Assembly (NCBI RefSeq): GCF_025950235.1
Contig: NZ_JAPDDT010000001.1
Location: 248,001-312,000, forward strand
Source of the DNA: Luteolibacter arcticus
GTDB taxonomy: Bacteria > Verrucomicrobiota > Verrucomicrobiia > Verrucomicrobiales > Akkermansiaceae
DNA length: 64,000 bases
Direction of reading: 5' to 3'
The notes below the pieces were generated by a model that did no database searches, had not been told where the DNA came from, and saw only the letters and a list, made by a program, of their open reading frames with translations. Positions 46,165-54,978 of the stretch are shown here, one piece after another (within the stretch, counting starts at the first letter, position 1; every line of letters starts with the position of its first letter). The translations under genes and the position numbers were made by a program.

Positions 46165-47154
46165 ATGAAATCAATTGCCGTGTGGGTCTTGGCCATGGCT
46201 GCCACAGCCGGATTCGTCGCTGCGGAGCCTCTGGCGTACGATCCGCTGAAAGTGCCCGAGGTGGAGATCGTCTCGAAGACCTTCGAGGTGAAGGACGCCG
46301 GGCGGAACCGCACGCTGCCGATCCGTGTTTACTTGCCGGAGGGAAAGGACGCGGCTCCGGTGATTCTCTTTTCCCATGGTCTCGGTGGATCCCGGGACAA
46401 CAGCCCCTACCTGGGGAATCATTGGGCAAAGCGCGGCTATGCCGTCGTCTTCGTCCAGCATCCCGGCAGCGACGAAAGTGTCTGGAAGGATGCCGCCATG
46501 CTGGAAAGGATGGGCGCGATGAAACAGGCCGCTTCGATCGAGAACTATCTCAACCGGGCCAAGGATGTCCCCGCGGTCATCGACGCTCTAACCCGCTGGA
46601 ACGGAGAAAAGGACCATGCTTTGTCCGGCAGGCTGGATCTCGAGCATCTCGGCATGTCTGGGCATTCGTTCGGTGCCCAGACCACGCAGGCATTGGCGGG
46701 GCAGGGGGCACGGCCGCGATTGTCGCTGGCCGAGCCGCGGATCGATGCCGCGGTGATGATGAGCCCGAGTCCTCCGGCGATTGGTGATCCGGCGAAGTCG
46801 TTTGCCGGGATCAAGATCCCCTGTCTGCTTCTGACCGGCACCCGCGATGACAGCCCGATCGGCAATACCACCCCGGCGGATCGCTTGAAGGTTTTCCCGC
46901 ATCTCAATCAAGCACCGGCATGGCAGGTGGTCTTCGATCAAGCGACCCACATGGACTTCGGCCAACGCGAGAAGGCCGGATCTGCCGCGGGATCCACTCG
47001 TTATCACAAGGCGATTCTGGCGCTCACCACCGCCTTTTGGGATGCTGAATTGAAAGCCAAGCCGGAGGCCAAGGCTTGGCTGAATGGCGAGAAGGCTCGC
47101 TCGGTGCTGGTTGCCGCCGACAGATGGGAGAGCAACGGGAAGGCGAAGGAATGA
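46165..47154 (+). CDS. Secreted alpha/beta hydrolase (PAF-acetylhydrolase-like)
   Basis: The 329-residue protein has a signal peptide (VWVLAMAATAGFVAAE). The hydrolase fold follows with VILFSHGLGGSRDN (oxyanion loop), nucleophile elbow GMSGHSFGAQT, acid LLTGTRDDSPIG and His in DQATHMDF. It resembles the platelet-activating-factor acetylhydrolase-like and dienelactone hydrolase-related secreted esterases. The natural ester substrate is unknown. Confidence 0.85.
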   Translation: MKSIAVWVLAMAATAGFVAAEPLAYDPLKVPEVEIVSKTFEVKDAGRNRTLPIRVYLPEGKDAAPVILFSHGLGGSRDNSPYLGNHWAKRGYAVVFVQHPGSDESVWKDAAMLERMGAMKQAASIENYLNRAKDVPAVIDALTRWNGEKDHALSGRLDLEHLGMSGHSFGAQTTQALAGQGARPRLSLAEPRIDAAVMMSPSPPAIGDPAKSFAGIKIPCLLLTGTRDDSPIGNTTPADRLKVFPHLNQAPAWQVVFDQATHMDFGQREKAGSAAGSTRYHKAILALTTAFWDAELKAKPEAKAWLNGEKARSVLVAADRWESNGKAKE

Positions 47155-47184
47155 CGGCACCCGATACCCTTTCTTGCGGCCGGA

Positions 47185-49524
47185 TCAGGTCGCTTGCGGG
47201 ATGATCTGGTAGATGGCTTCGTTGTCGCGGTAGCCTTTGGCGAGATCAGTCCTGCCGAGATAGATGCAGGTGAAGCCGCGAATCCCCTGCAGATGCGCAA
47301 GCGCCGCGAACTCCCGGGTGGCGAAGATTTCCCCGGGCTTGGTCACAGGCTCGAGCCGGGCCGTCTGCGTGGTGTGACGTCCGGTGAACGACAGATGCCG
47401 CACGACAGGATCCGCGATGGCGAAGACCGGTCCGGCGTGCACGGCGAAGCGCACGCTTAGCTCGGCGGGGAGGCCCGCAGCCTCCCAAAGAGCTTCGCCC
47501 TGCGGCGGCGGACATAGCGCGTTGCGCAATTCCAACGCCAGCATGCCGGCGTCCTCGATGGTGTCGAACACCATGTAGAATTCGTCACCCCAGGTGTTGA
47601 TGACCACGGGCCGATGCGCCGATCGCGCGATGACGGCAGAAGTCGTACCCATGAATTTCTCGACGAACAATGGCAACTGAGCCTCGGTGAGGCGGCTGAA
47701 GTGCCGTACATCCGCAAAGAGCATGGCCTTGAGATGCTGCTCTTGGAAGCCGAAGCAGAAACGCGCGCGAGGTGCGGCCGGGCGCTCCACCGTGGTTCCG
47801 AATGGGCCGCCACCCAGCGCGATGATGTCCACGGCGTGGCCGCGCTGCTGCCAGAACGACACGAAATCCGCCGTTCCCCCGCATCCGTCGCCAGGCCGCC
47901 CGTCCCAGACAGCGACCGGCCGAATATCCAGCCCGAGAAAATCCGCCTTCATGCAGGCGAGCCCGGCCATGACTTCCTGCGCGTACTGGTAGCTGAGGGA
48001 GTCCGGCACGGGCTGGTGCCGGCTGGCCTCGATCACCTCGTAGGCACCCGTCATCAGCTCCCGGCAGCGGTCCGCCCAGTCGGATCCGGCATACTCGGCA
48101 TTGCACTGCACGAAGTTCTCCCGCGGACTGGAGAGCACCAAGGTGGCCTCGACCGGGGCCTGCGCTGTGAGAGCCTCTGCTATCAGGATGTCCGCGCCTG
48201 CCGCCGCCGATCCAAATGCGATGAGCGGGAACCGGGGTTGAACTTGCTTGCGAAGGGACGTGAGCAAGTCGCCGATGGCCCCGTTCACCGTGCCGATCAT
48301 CTCAGGGGTGAAGCGTGCCTCGGCGCGATAGCTCTCATCGACCCGGTGGCCTCCATACACGATCACCGGGGGAAGCCCGAAACATGGGTCGAACCGGTCT
48401 CTGCCCCATCCTTGCTTCCCGGCGATCAAGCGGGCTTGTTTGCGGGTTGCGCAGACATCACGGAGGCCCGCGCCGGCTTGACGGGCACCCTCGGTGTAAA
48501 AGCGGTGCGCCTCGTCGGCGTTTCCCAGAATCGCGTGCGCTTCCGCGATGGTTGCCAGATTCCAGGCATTCGGCCCCGCTTGCTCCACCTCGCGATGGCA
48601 AAGCTCAATTACACGGCTGGCAAGTTCCCGCGCCTCCGCCAGTCGCCCCGCCATCAGGTGGATGGTGGCCGCATTGATCCCGGGGTAGTAATTCCCGGGC
48701 TCCGCGGCGAATGCCTCCATGCAGGCGCGACGGCATGCTTCAAGCGCGCGGTCCGCCGCCGCGGCGGCCGCCACTGCTTCCACCGAATCGGGAGCGACTG
48801 CTTCGGTCCGGCGTCGCACCGTCTCGGCGTCGCACCAAGCATCCTTCCGGGTGCGGGCAAGAAGTCCGAGCGTCTCGCCATCCTGGTGGCCGGCTGCGGT
48901 CAGTCCGAGGAGGATTTCCTGCGCCTTCAGGTAGGCCCCGGTTTGCACCAGAAAGCGAGCCTCGATCAGCCGGAACATGGGATCCGCGGCATCATCATTC
49001 TGCTGTTCGTGGTGGGAATGCCACCGCGCGAGCACCTCTCCGCAGATCCATAGTTCGCCGTTTGCGAGCGCCGTCTTGGCAAGGGAGAGCAGGAGCTCAA
49101 GGCCAATCTCCGCATTCCCCCACGACTCACAGATACGCCAGACCGCGGCGGCGGTGCCGCTTCCCGGCGTCTGCAAGCACTCCAGCAGATGTTTCTTCAT
49201 CCCCTCCCGGGAACCGCTTGGCAATCGGACCGGATTGGGCACCAGATCATATCCCATCAGCATGATCGCCTTCACCGCGCAAACGGCAGTGCGCCTGTCA
49301 TACTCCTTTTCGCTCTCGGGAAGCTCGTCGTAAGGAACCAGACAGGGGGTTTCCTTGCGGGAGTCGCTGCGTTCCGGTCCATAGATCCAGCCGGCAGAGA
49401 TGCGACCCTCCGACCATTCGTCATGCACTTGCTCGGCAAGGCTTTCGATGATCGCTTGCTGCTCTACGGTGAACTCGATCGTGGACGCATCGATCCGTCT
49501 CGGGCGGTAGGCAGAAGCAGGCAT
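47185..49524 (-). CDS. RyR-TPR-SLOG-class III nucleotide cyclase protein
   Basis: The 779-residue soluble protein has four parts. Residues about 20-95 are a RyR repeat (AEQVHDEWSEGRISAGWIYG, YDELPESEKEYDRR). Residues about 110-365 are helical TPR/TRAFs-binding-like repeats. Residues about 385-570 fit a SLOG nucleotide-binding domain (IVYGGHRVD, FGSAAAGADILIAEAL, VWDGRPGDGCGGTADFV). Residues about 597-740 are a class III cyclase domain with metal ligands Asp605 (LFADVRHFS) and Asp647 (TWGDEFYMVF). The substrate-selecting positions hold Asn643 and, by my alignment, Ser712 instead of Lys/Asp; the usual Asn before the catalytic Arg723 is Thr719. It is the last gene of a three-gene cassette, 52 bases after the STAND gene. 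It probably makes or senses a nucleotide signal. Confidence 0.8.
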   Translation of the reverse strand: MPASAYRPRRIDASTIEFTVEQQAIIESLAEQVHDEWSEGRISAGWIYGPERSDSRKETPCLVPYDELPESEKEYDRRTAVCAVKAIMLMGYDLVPNPVRLPSGSREGMKKHLLECLQTPGSGTAAAVWRICESWGNAEIGLELLLSLAKTALANGELWICGEVLARWHSHHEQQNDDAADPMFRLIEARFLVQTGAYLKAQEILLGLTAAGHQDGETLGLLARTRKDAWCDAETVRRRTEAVAPDSVEAVAAAAAADRALEACRRACMEAFAAEPGNYYPGINAATIHLMAGRLAEARELASRVIELCHREVEQAGPNAWNLATIAEAHAILGNADEAHRFYTEGARQAGAGLRDVCATRKQARLIAGKQGWGRDRFDPCFGLPPVIVYGGHRVDESYRAEARFTPEMIGTVNGAIGDLLTSLRKQVQPRFPLIAFGSAAAGADILIAEALTAQAPVEATLVLSSPRENFVQCNAEYAGSDWADRCRELMTGAYEVIEASRHQPVPDSLSYQYAQEVMAGLACMKADFLGLDIRPVAVWDGRPGDGCGGTADFVSFWQQRGHAVDIIALGGGPFGTTVERPAAPRARFCFGFQEQHLKAMLFADVRHFSRLTEAQLPLFVEKFMGTTSAVIARSAHRPVVINTWGDEFYMVFDTIEDAGMLALELRNALCPPPQGEALWEAAGLPAELSVRFAVHAGPVFAIADPVVRHLSFTGRHTTQTARLEPVTKPGEIFATREFAALAHLQGIRGFTCIYLGRTDLAKGYRDNEAIYQIIPQAT

Positions 49525-49576
49525 GGTGGGTTGGTGCTTTAGGGGGAATCATCAACGATGGCAGCCCGCTGTTAGG

Positions 49577-52500
49577 TCAGTCGTTGGAGGCCGGGGCTTT
49601 GACTGCGCCGGCGGCCGGTGCCTCGCGGATCCGCGTGAGGACCACCCGCATGCCTACATCCGGAGTGGAGCTGGTTGCAGCTTGGGCAAAGCCACGGGCG
49701 GAGCGGCAATCGCGCGGATGGGATTTCCACGATCCGCCCCGTATTTCACGACCATTGCCATTGTCGCCCAGCGGATCGGGCGGGACCACATCCCCGGGTT
49801 TGAAGTGCTTTTGGTTCTGCGGAACCAACCTGTCCCTGCACCACTCGCGGACATTGCCGTGCATGTCGTGGATACCCCAACGATTCGCCTGATAGCGGCC
49901 GACGGGTGACGTGACCGGTTGCCCGTCATCTTGGGCCAGGTCGGCGGGATTTTGCGGATCGGGCGGGAAGACCTTTGCGTTGCTCAGGTCCCTGAAATTA
50001 CCGTAGGCATGGAGTTCGCCGGGTTCGTCGCCATAGCAATAGACGCTTTGGCCTCCGGCACGGCATGCATACTCCCACTGGGCCTCGGTAGGCAGCGAGT
50101 ATTCCCAGCCGGCGGGCAAGCTGCCACGAGCCCGCTCCCGGTCGGTGAGCTTGCGGCAAAAATCCATCGCCTGGTGCCAATCGATTCGCTCGATCGGATG
50201 CTGTGCTCCGAGTTCATCATACTCGGAGGGATTGCTGTTCATGACCGTCTTCCACTCCCCTTGGGAGACTTCGCGCTTTCCGATCCAAAAGCCGGTGGAG
50301 AGCGTCACTTGATGCGGAATCTCGCCCTCATCCCGGCGCTCGGGGTCGGTGTCAGGGCTGCCCATCGTGAAGGTGCCCGCACGACACCAGACCAAGTCGA
50401 TCTGATCCCCGGTCGTGAAGTTCTTTCCCTCGCTGGCCAAGACGGCGACCTCCCGTTCAAGCCGCTCCAAGGTCTCGCTCGCAGGTCGGCCGATCTTCCG
50501 CCATTGGCTGAGTCGCATCCGGACCAGATTCCAGCGACCCGCCGCGGCACCCTTGTCAGCTTCTTCGGACAAGTAGGTCGTGACCTTGCTGGCGGTCGTC
50601 ATTCGATCCGCCTCGGAAAGGCCCGGCATCAGCGAGATGACTCCGGGCCATTCCTGTTCGGATTGGAGGACAGTCATCACTCCTGTCGCAGGAGATGGAC
50701 GCTGCCATAGGAAGGGGAGAGATGTCTCAGGGAGATCGATGAAGCCGGACTTTCCTCCCCACCGCGGTGGATCGGTGTCCAAGCCGAGTCGATACCAGCC
50801 TTCGCGGACATAGCGGTAGAGGCCGCTGTGATTGGAGGTTTGCTCCGAGACGTTCCAGAGCTTGGCGCTGCCGTCCGCGCCGCAACTCGCAAGCAGTTCG
50901 CCGCCGGCGAGAAAGCGCACCCGGTTCACGGGGCCGATGTGGCCGGTCAGGGTGGCGACGAGCGATGGCGCCGGCTGGGCCGGAGCCAATCGCCAGATCC
51001 GGATCCGGCCGTCGCCTGAAGCGCTGACGAGTGCCAACCCATCCGAACGGAAAGCGAGGTCGAGGATCCGGTCGCGGTGGCGTTGGTCGGGCGAGATCTC
51101 GGCCAGCTTCACCGCGGTGGCGGCGTCCCAAATGCTGATGGAGCCATTCCGGCTACCGACGGCCAGGAAGGTTCCATCCGGGGATATCGCTGCTGCCGAG
51201 GCGTCGCTGCAGAGCCATTGCGGGGGAGGGGATGTGTTAGACGGCTTGGGTAAATTCCAACCTTCGCTCATCCAGGCATTGGCGGCCTTGCCCACCTCCG
51301 GGAAGAACACCAGCAGTCCGCGATCCGGAACGGTAGCGACCGTCCTGGATGCCACTCCGTCTTGGGCGATCCTGGCGGCGGGTGTGGGCGAGCCGGTCTG
51401 GAGGATGATCTCCTGGCCATCATTCCGGATGGAGAGCTCGCCGGAGGCTTGGGCCGAGATCAGGGACTCAGCATTGCTGCCGTAGCCGATGGCAGTGGCT
51501 GCGGCGAGGGGCTGGGCGGAGAAGGTGCGCGTCTCGAAGTTCCAGCAATGGGTCTCTTTGCCGGTGGCCACCATCAGGCACGTCCCGTCGGGTGCGAACG
51601 ATAGGTCGGCAATGGCGGGAGCATCGGTGGAAATCACGGTGGCCGGGCCAGCGGAGGAAAAATCCCACAGCATCACCTTGCCATCCTGGCCTCCGGCCGC
51701 CACGTGACGCCCGGAGGGACTCACCGCCAGCGCCTCAAGCGGAACGGGCGCCAGCGGACTGCTCCACACCGGCAGATACGATGGCAGGCCTTTGAGCCAC
51801 TTGGTGGCTTCCTCGTGACGTCTCCGATCGCGTTGCGAAGTGATGTAGCGGTGGGGGACTTCGGCTTCATCGGTGCGTCCGGAGCCTTCGAAGCCGATGG
51901 CGGTCGCGGCATACAAGAGCATGCCGGGATACTCCGCTCCACGTTCTTTTGCCACATGGGCACGGAACATCCACGCCAAGCCTTCATGGTAGCGCGATTC
52001 ATCTCGCTGCAGGACCGCCTCCCGCCTGGCGAGAAACCCGAAGATGGCGCTGGCGACCGCCAGCAGGGTCAGTGCGGCCATGCCGATCGCGATATAGAGC
52101 CGGCGGCGCGACTGGAGGGCGGCGGCGGCCAGCTTCTCCCGTTCCGCGGCGAGTTCGCGCTCTTGTTCTTCCTTCCTCCACCGCTCCTGGCGTTCGTTGC
52201 GCGACTCTAGGATCAGGGGGATCAGGACATCGTGGGTGATCTCCAGCAAGCTGCTACCGCGCTGCTCTTCGGCGGAGAGCAAACGACGCCCGATCAGTTC
52301 GTCGAAGACTCCCGAGGGATCCAGGACGCCGGCTTTCCTCAGTTGATGCTCCGCGGCTTCGCGTGCGACGGGATGGCGATGACCGGTCTCGGAGATCATT
52401 CCGTCTTCCACGAAGGCGCGTACCTTTTCGCGGTCCGACACGGGAATCGACGCGAAGCACTCCAGATAGAACTGTTGCAGGATGTGGGTGCTGCGAAGCT

Positions 52501-53512
52501 CGACATCGGCAATGCTGATTTCGGGCAGGGGATTCTCTTCGGCCAGCCGCGTCGAGTTGAGTTGCTCGCACAACAAGCTGAGCAACGAAGGCACGGCCTG
52601 GATCTCCTGCAACGGTGTGTCCGGTGCCAATTGGGCGACCCGCCTTACGATCGCTTCGGCTGCTTTCCGCGGAATGATCGGCGGTTGATCGGGACGCTTG
52701 GTGCCCGGTTTGAAGACCGCCTCGACGGCCTGTGGTCCGGAGAGAAGCTGGAGTTCCACCCGGTGCTCCATGATCGACGGCATCGCCCGCCGCCAGCGCT
52801 CGAGATGGGCCAGAAAATCATCCCGCAACGCGAGCACGCAACGAACGGGACGAGCGTCGAAATGGAATTGGGACAGGATCGCCCGCCGTTCCTCCGCGGC
52901 GCCCGATTCGAGCATCGCCCGCAAGGCGGCAGGAGGCCGGTTTTCAATCAGGTCCGAGAGCTGCTCGAGGAAGTCCTGGGCATGTGCACGAGCGCGCGCG
53001 TCCGCTTCCTTGTCGTGGGTCTCGCGGTCTTCGCCGCGCGTGAAGATTTCCTCGAACTGGTCGAGGACAAGCACGGGCCGCGCCGTGGCTTCGCTGTCGC
53101 TACCGGGCTCTTGAAACCAAGGCTGCGTGAGATCGTGGAAAAACTCCCAGAGCGTGGGGGGGCGGTCTGCAGGTCTGAGCTTCGCGCCGGGATGTCGTGC
53201 GAGGATCTCGGCGATGACATCGTCCACCAGCGGGCGTTCGGCCAAGGCCTCGTAGCAACGCCGCATCATCGTGACGGCGAATCCGACTTCTTCCAAGGTG
53301 GGGATCAAGCCCGCCCCTAACAGCGATGATTTTCCGTAGCCCGAAACTCCATACAGGATGACCAGCGGGGTCCGCCGGACCCGGTCGGCGAGATGGCGGA
53401 TCTCTTCCTCACGGCCATAAAAGTAGTCCCGGTCTGCCGCCGTGAAATGGGCGAGGCCCAGCCACGGGCGGTCCGGCGTAGCGCCGGCAGGGGTGGTGAT
53501 CGTGTCGGCCAT
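49577..53512 (-). CDS. STAND NTPase with membrane helix, WD40 repeats and FGE-sulfatase domain
   Basis: The 1311-residue protein starts with a YFYGREEEIRHL segment and a STAND/AAA NTPase: P-loop GVSGYGKSSLL (55-65) and Walker B VLVLDQFEEIFT (147-158). A winged-helix-like region, a Glu/Arg coiled segment and one membrane helix (about 471-494) follow. Residues about 590-960 carry WD40 blades (LAVSPSGRHVAAGGQDGKV, AISPDGTFLAVGSRNGSI, LAFRSDGLALVSASGDGRI). Residues about 1065-1300 form an FGE-sulfatase domain (GTFTMGSPDTDPE, LPTEAQWEYACRAG, DMHGNVREWC, IRGGSW). STAND proteins sense ligands and oligomerise. The start ATG follows the SIR2/TIR stop by six bases, so the genes are co-transcribed. Confidence 0.9.
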   Translation of the reverse strand: MADTITTPAGATPDRPWLGLAHFTAADRDYFYGREEEIRHLADRVRRTPLVILYGVSGYGKSSLLGAGLIPTLEEVGFAVTMMRRCYEALAERPLVDDVIAEILARHPGAKLRPADRPPTLWEFFHDLTQPWFQEPGSDSEATARPVLVLDQFEEIFTRGEDRETHDKEADARARAHAQDFLEQLSDLIENRPPAALRAMLESGAAEERRAILSQFHFDARPVRCVLALRDDFLAHLERWRRAMPSIMEHRVELQLLSGPQAVEAVFKPGTKRPDQPPIIPRKAAEAIVRRVAQLAPDTPLQEIQAVPSLLSLLCEQLNSTRLAEENPLPEISIADVELRSTHILQQFYLECFASIPVSDREKVRAFVEDGMISETGHRHPVAREAAEHQLRKAGVLDPSGVFDELIGRRLLSAEEQRGSSLLEITHDVLIPLILESRNERQERWRKEEQERELAAEREKLAAAALQSRRRLYIAIGMAALTLLAVASAIFGFLARREAVLQRDESRYHEGLAWMFRAHVAKERGAEYPGMLLYAATAIGFEGSGRTDEAEVPHRYITSQRDRRRHEEATKWLKGLPSYLPVWSSPLAPVPLEALAVSPSGRHVAAGGQDGKVMLWDFSSAGPATVISTDAPAIADLSFAPDGTCLMVATGKETHCWNFETRTFSAQPLAAATAIGYGSNAESLISAQASGELSIRNDGQEIILQTGSPTPAARIAQDGVASRTVATVPDRGLLVFFPEVGKAANAWMSEGWNLPKPSNTSPPPQWLCSDASAAAISPDGTFLAVGSRNGSISIWDAATAVKLAEISPDQRHRDRILDLAFRSDGLALVSASGDGRIRIWRLAPAQPAPSLVATLTGHIGPVNRVRFLAGGELLASCGADGSAKLWNVSEQTSNHSGLYRYVREGWYRLGLDTDPPRWGGKSGFIDLPETSLPFLWQRPSPATGVMTVLQSEQEWPGVISLMPGLSEADRMTTASKVTTYLSEEADKGAAAGRWNLVRMRLSQWRKIGRPASETLERLEREVAVLASEGKNFTTGDQIDLVWCRAGTFTMGSPDTDPERRDEGEIPHQVTLSTGFWIGKREVSQGEWKTVMNSNPSEYDELGAQHPIERIDWHQAMDFCRKLTDRERARGSLPAGWEYSLPTEAQWEYACRAGGQSVYCYGDEPGELHAYGNFRDLSNAKVFPPDPQNPADLAQDDGQPVTSPVGRYQANRWGIHDMHGNVREWCRDRLVPQNQKHFKPGDVVPPDPLGDNGNGREIRGGSWKSHPRDCRSARGFAQAATSSTPDVGMRVVLTRIREAPAAGAVKAPASND

Positions 53513-53518
53513 CGGAGG

Positions 53519-54886
53519 TCAGGAGGAGGAGGGCGGGTAAAGATCGCGCTGAAGTTTGAAGAGCCGTTGGCAGACTTCATCGCTGATGACTCCCTCGGGG
53601 GCGCGCTCGAGGTCGATGCGGTTGAACTGACGCGGTTCGTGGCGCAGCGGCACGGGAGTCTCGTCGATCACGATCGGAAAGTAGAACGGCCGTGCTTCGG
53701 GCATGTTGAGTGCCCGGGTGGCGGCCCAGTTGCGCTCCTTGTGGAAGTAGGCCTCGGCCCGTCCCTCGGTCGTCTTGGAGATGACGGAGACAAAGAATCC
53801 GCAATGCTTCATGACCGCGTCCTCCAGCTCGTGCTCGAAGTGGTCGCCGCACGTCAGGCGCTGGGTGTCCAGCCACACGAGGCAGCCGGCGGCGTGCAAG
53901 CGGTCCACCAACTGGAATGCGGCGGGCGAATCCATGTGGGCGTAGCTGATGAACACCGCGCCGTTCGGGATGCCCGGCTCCATCTGCGGGATGGGCACGT
54001 CGGTGCCTTTGATCACACCCGCGCTGAGCGGTGGCTCCTGATCCAAGGCCAGATCGCAAAACTGCCGGACGAAATCGAGCGGATCGACGGGCATTACCGA
54101 GATGTCCCCGCGCATGCTGTCATAGAAGAAGACGGCTTCCTTCTGGGTGCCCGGGTGATCCGGGCCGTCCGGAGTGGGATCGGCCACGAACAGATCCGCT
54201 TCCGCCTCTTCATTCAGCGGGCGCTGGCGGATGGCCCGAAGGAGGAAGCGCACCAGCCAGTCCGAACAATCCGTCCCCATGAAGAGCAGGTTGTTGTTGG
54301 CAAGGGTTCCGCCCAAGTTGCTCAGACTCGGGATCTGCATGTTGAGCTTCAAAACAAACTCCACTGCATCCGCATCCCACAGATGGAAGCCCGGCTTGGA
54401 CGAGACCTTGCCAAAGAGGTATCCGAGAAAGGTGCCCACCTTCTCCAGATCGGGGAGATCCTCCGCCTTGTCCTTCAAATTGAAGCACCAGGCGCGCGTC
54501 ACTTCCCAGCCGTTGCCGCGCACCTCGTTGAGCGCCCGCAGAAACAAGGGGTCGAAGCCGAGCGTGAAAAACTGGCGGCACTGGGCCAGGGACGCCAGCC
54601 GCTTGAGCGTCGGGCCGGGTTTGAGGGCCGGATCCCGCAGCAACTCATCCACCTCGTAGCAAACGTCCTTCACCTTGCTGCCGGTCCGGAGCGCTTCGCA
54701 CACCAGGTGATGCAGGTCGTTCGGCACCAAATTCAAGCCGAGCCGTTGCGCCGCTTCTTTCACCAGCCACGGGTAGAGCGGTTCGTCGTCGTCGCCGAAG
54801 GTGATGACGCCCGGTCCGATCACCGGGATCAGTGATCGCTCACGAAGATAACTTTCGATTTTGCGTTGGGTGTTCGCCGTGAGCAT
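53519..54886 (-). CDS. SIR2-like/TIR domain protein
   Basis: The 455-residue protein has an N-terminal SIR2-like Rossmann region (LIPVIGPGVITFGDDD, FFTLGFDPLFLRALN, NNNLLFMGTDCSDWLVRFLL). The catalytic TTN(Y/F)D motif of SIR2 NADases reads TLGFD here, so the Asn is lost. A C-terminal TIR domain (about residues 307-410) follows: GAVFISYAHMD, CLVWLDTQRLTCG, FFVSVISKTTEG and FHKERNWA with the likely catalytic Glu384. TIR domains of this type cleave NAD+ or make NAD-derived signals; the SIR2-like part may bind nucleotide without cutting. Start ATG 54886 (TTG 54892 is just upstream). It leads the cassette, and its likely promoter is in the 92 bases before the autotransporter gene end. Confidence 0.85.
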   Translation of the reverse strand: MLTANTQRKIESYLRERSLIPVIGPGVITFGDDDEPLYPWLVKEAAQRLGLNLVPNDLHHLVCEALRTGSKVKDVCYEVDELLRDPALKPGPTLKRLASLAQCRQFFTLGFDPLFLRALNEVRGNGWEVTRAWCFNLKDKAEDLPDLEKVGTFLGYLFGKVSSKPGFHLWDADAVEFVLKLNMQIPSLSNLGGTLANNNLLFMGTDCSDWLVRFLLRAIRQRPLNEEAEADLFVADPTPDGPDHPGTQKEAVFFYDSMRGDISVMPVDPLDFVRQFCDLALDQEPPLSAGVIKGTDVPIPQMEPGIPNGAVFISYAHMDSPAAFQLVDRLHAAGCLVWLDTQRLTCGDHFEHELEDAVMKHCGFFVSVISKTTEGRAEAYFHKERNWAATRALNMPEARPFYFPIVIDETPVPLRHEPRQFNRIDLERAPEGVISDEVCQRLFKLQRDLYPPSSS

Positions 54887-54978
54887 GATCAATGGGTTGT
54901 CGGAAGAGAGGAGTGGTTTGGTTCACGCTAGTATCTTCGGGTCGTCCGCTTCCGAGGGACGCCCATCACAAAATCCAC

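Noticed and set aside
47185..54886. CBASS or Thoeris as the identity of the cassette
   Set aside because: No CD-NTase, Cap2/Cap3 or ThsA with intact SIR2 catalytic motif; the TIR, STAND and cyclase combination does not match either layout.
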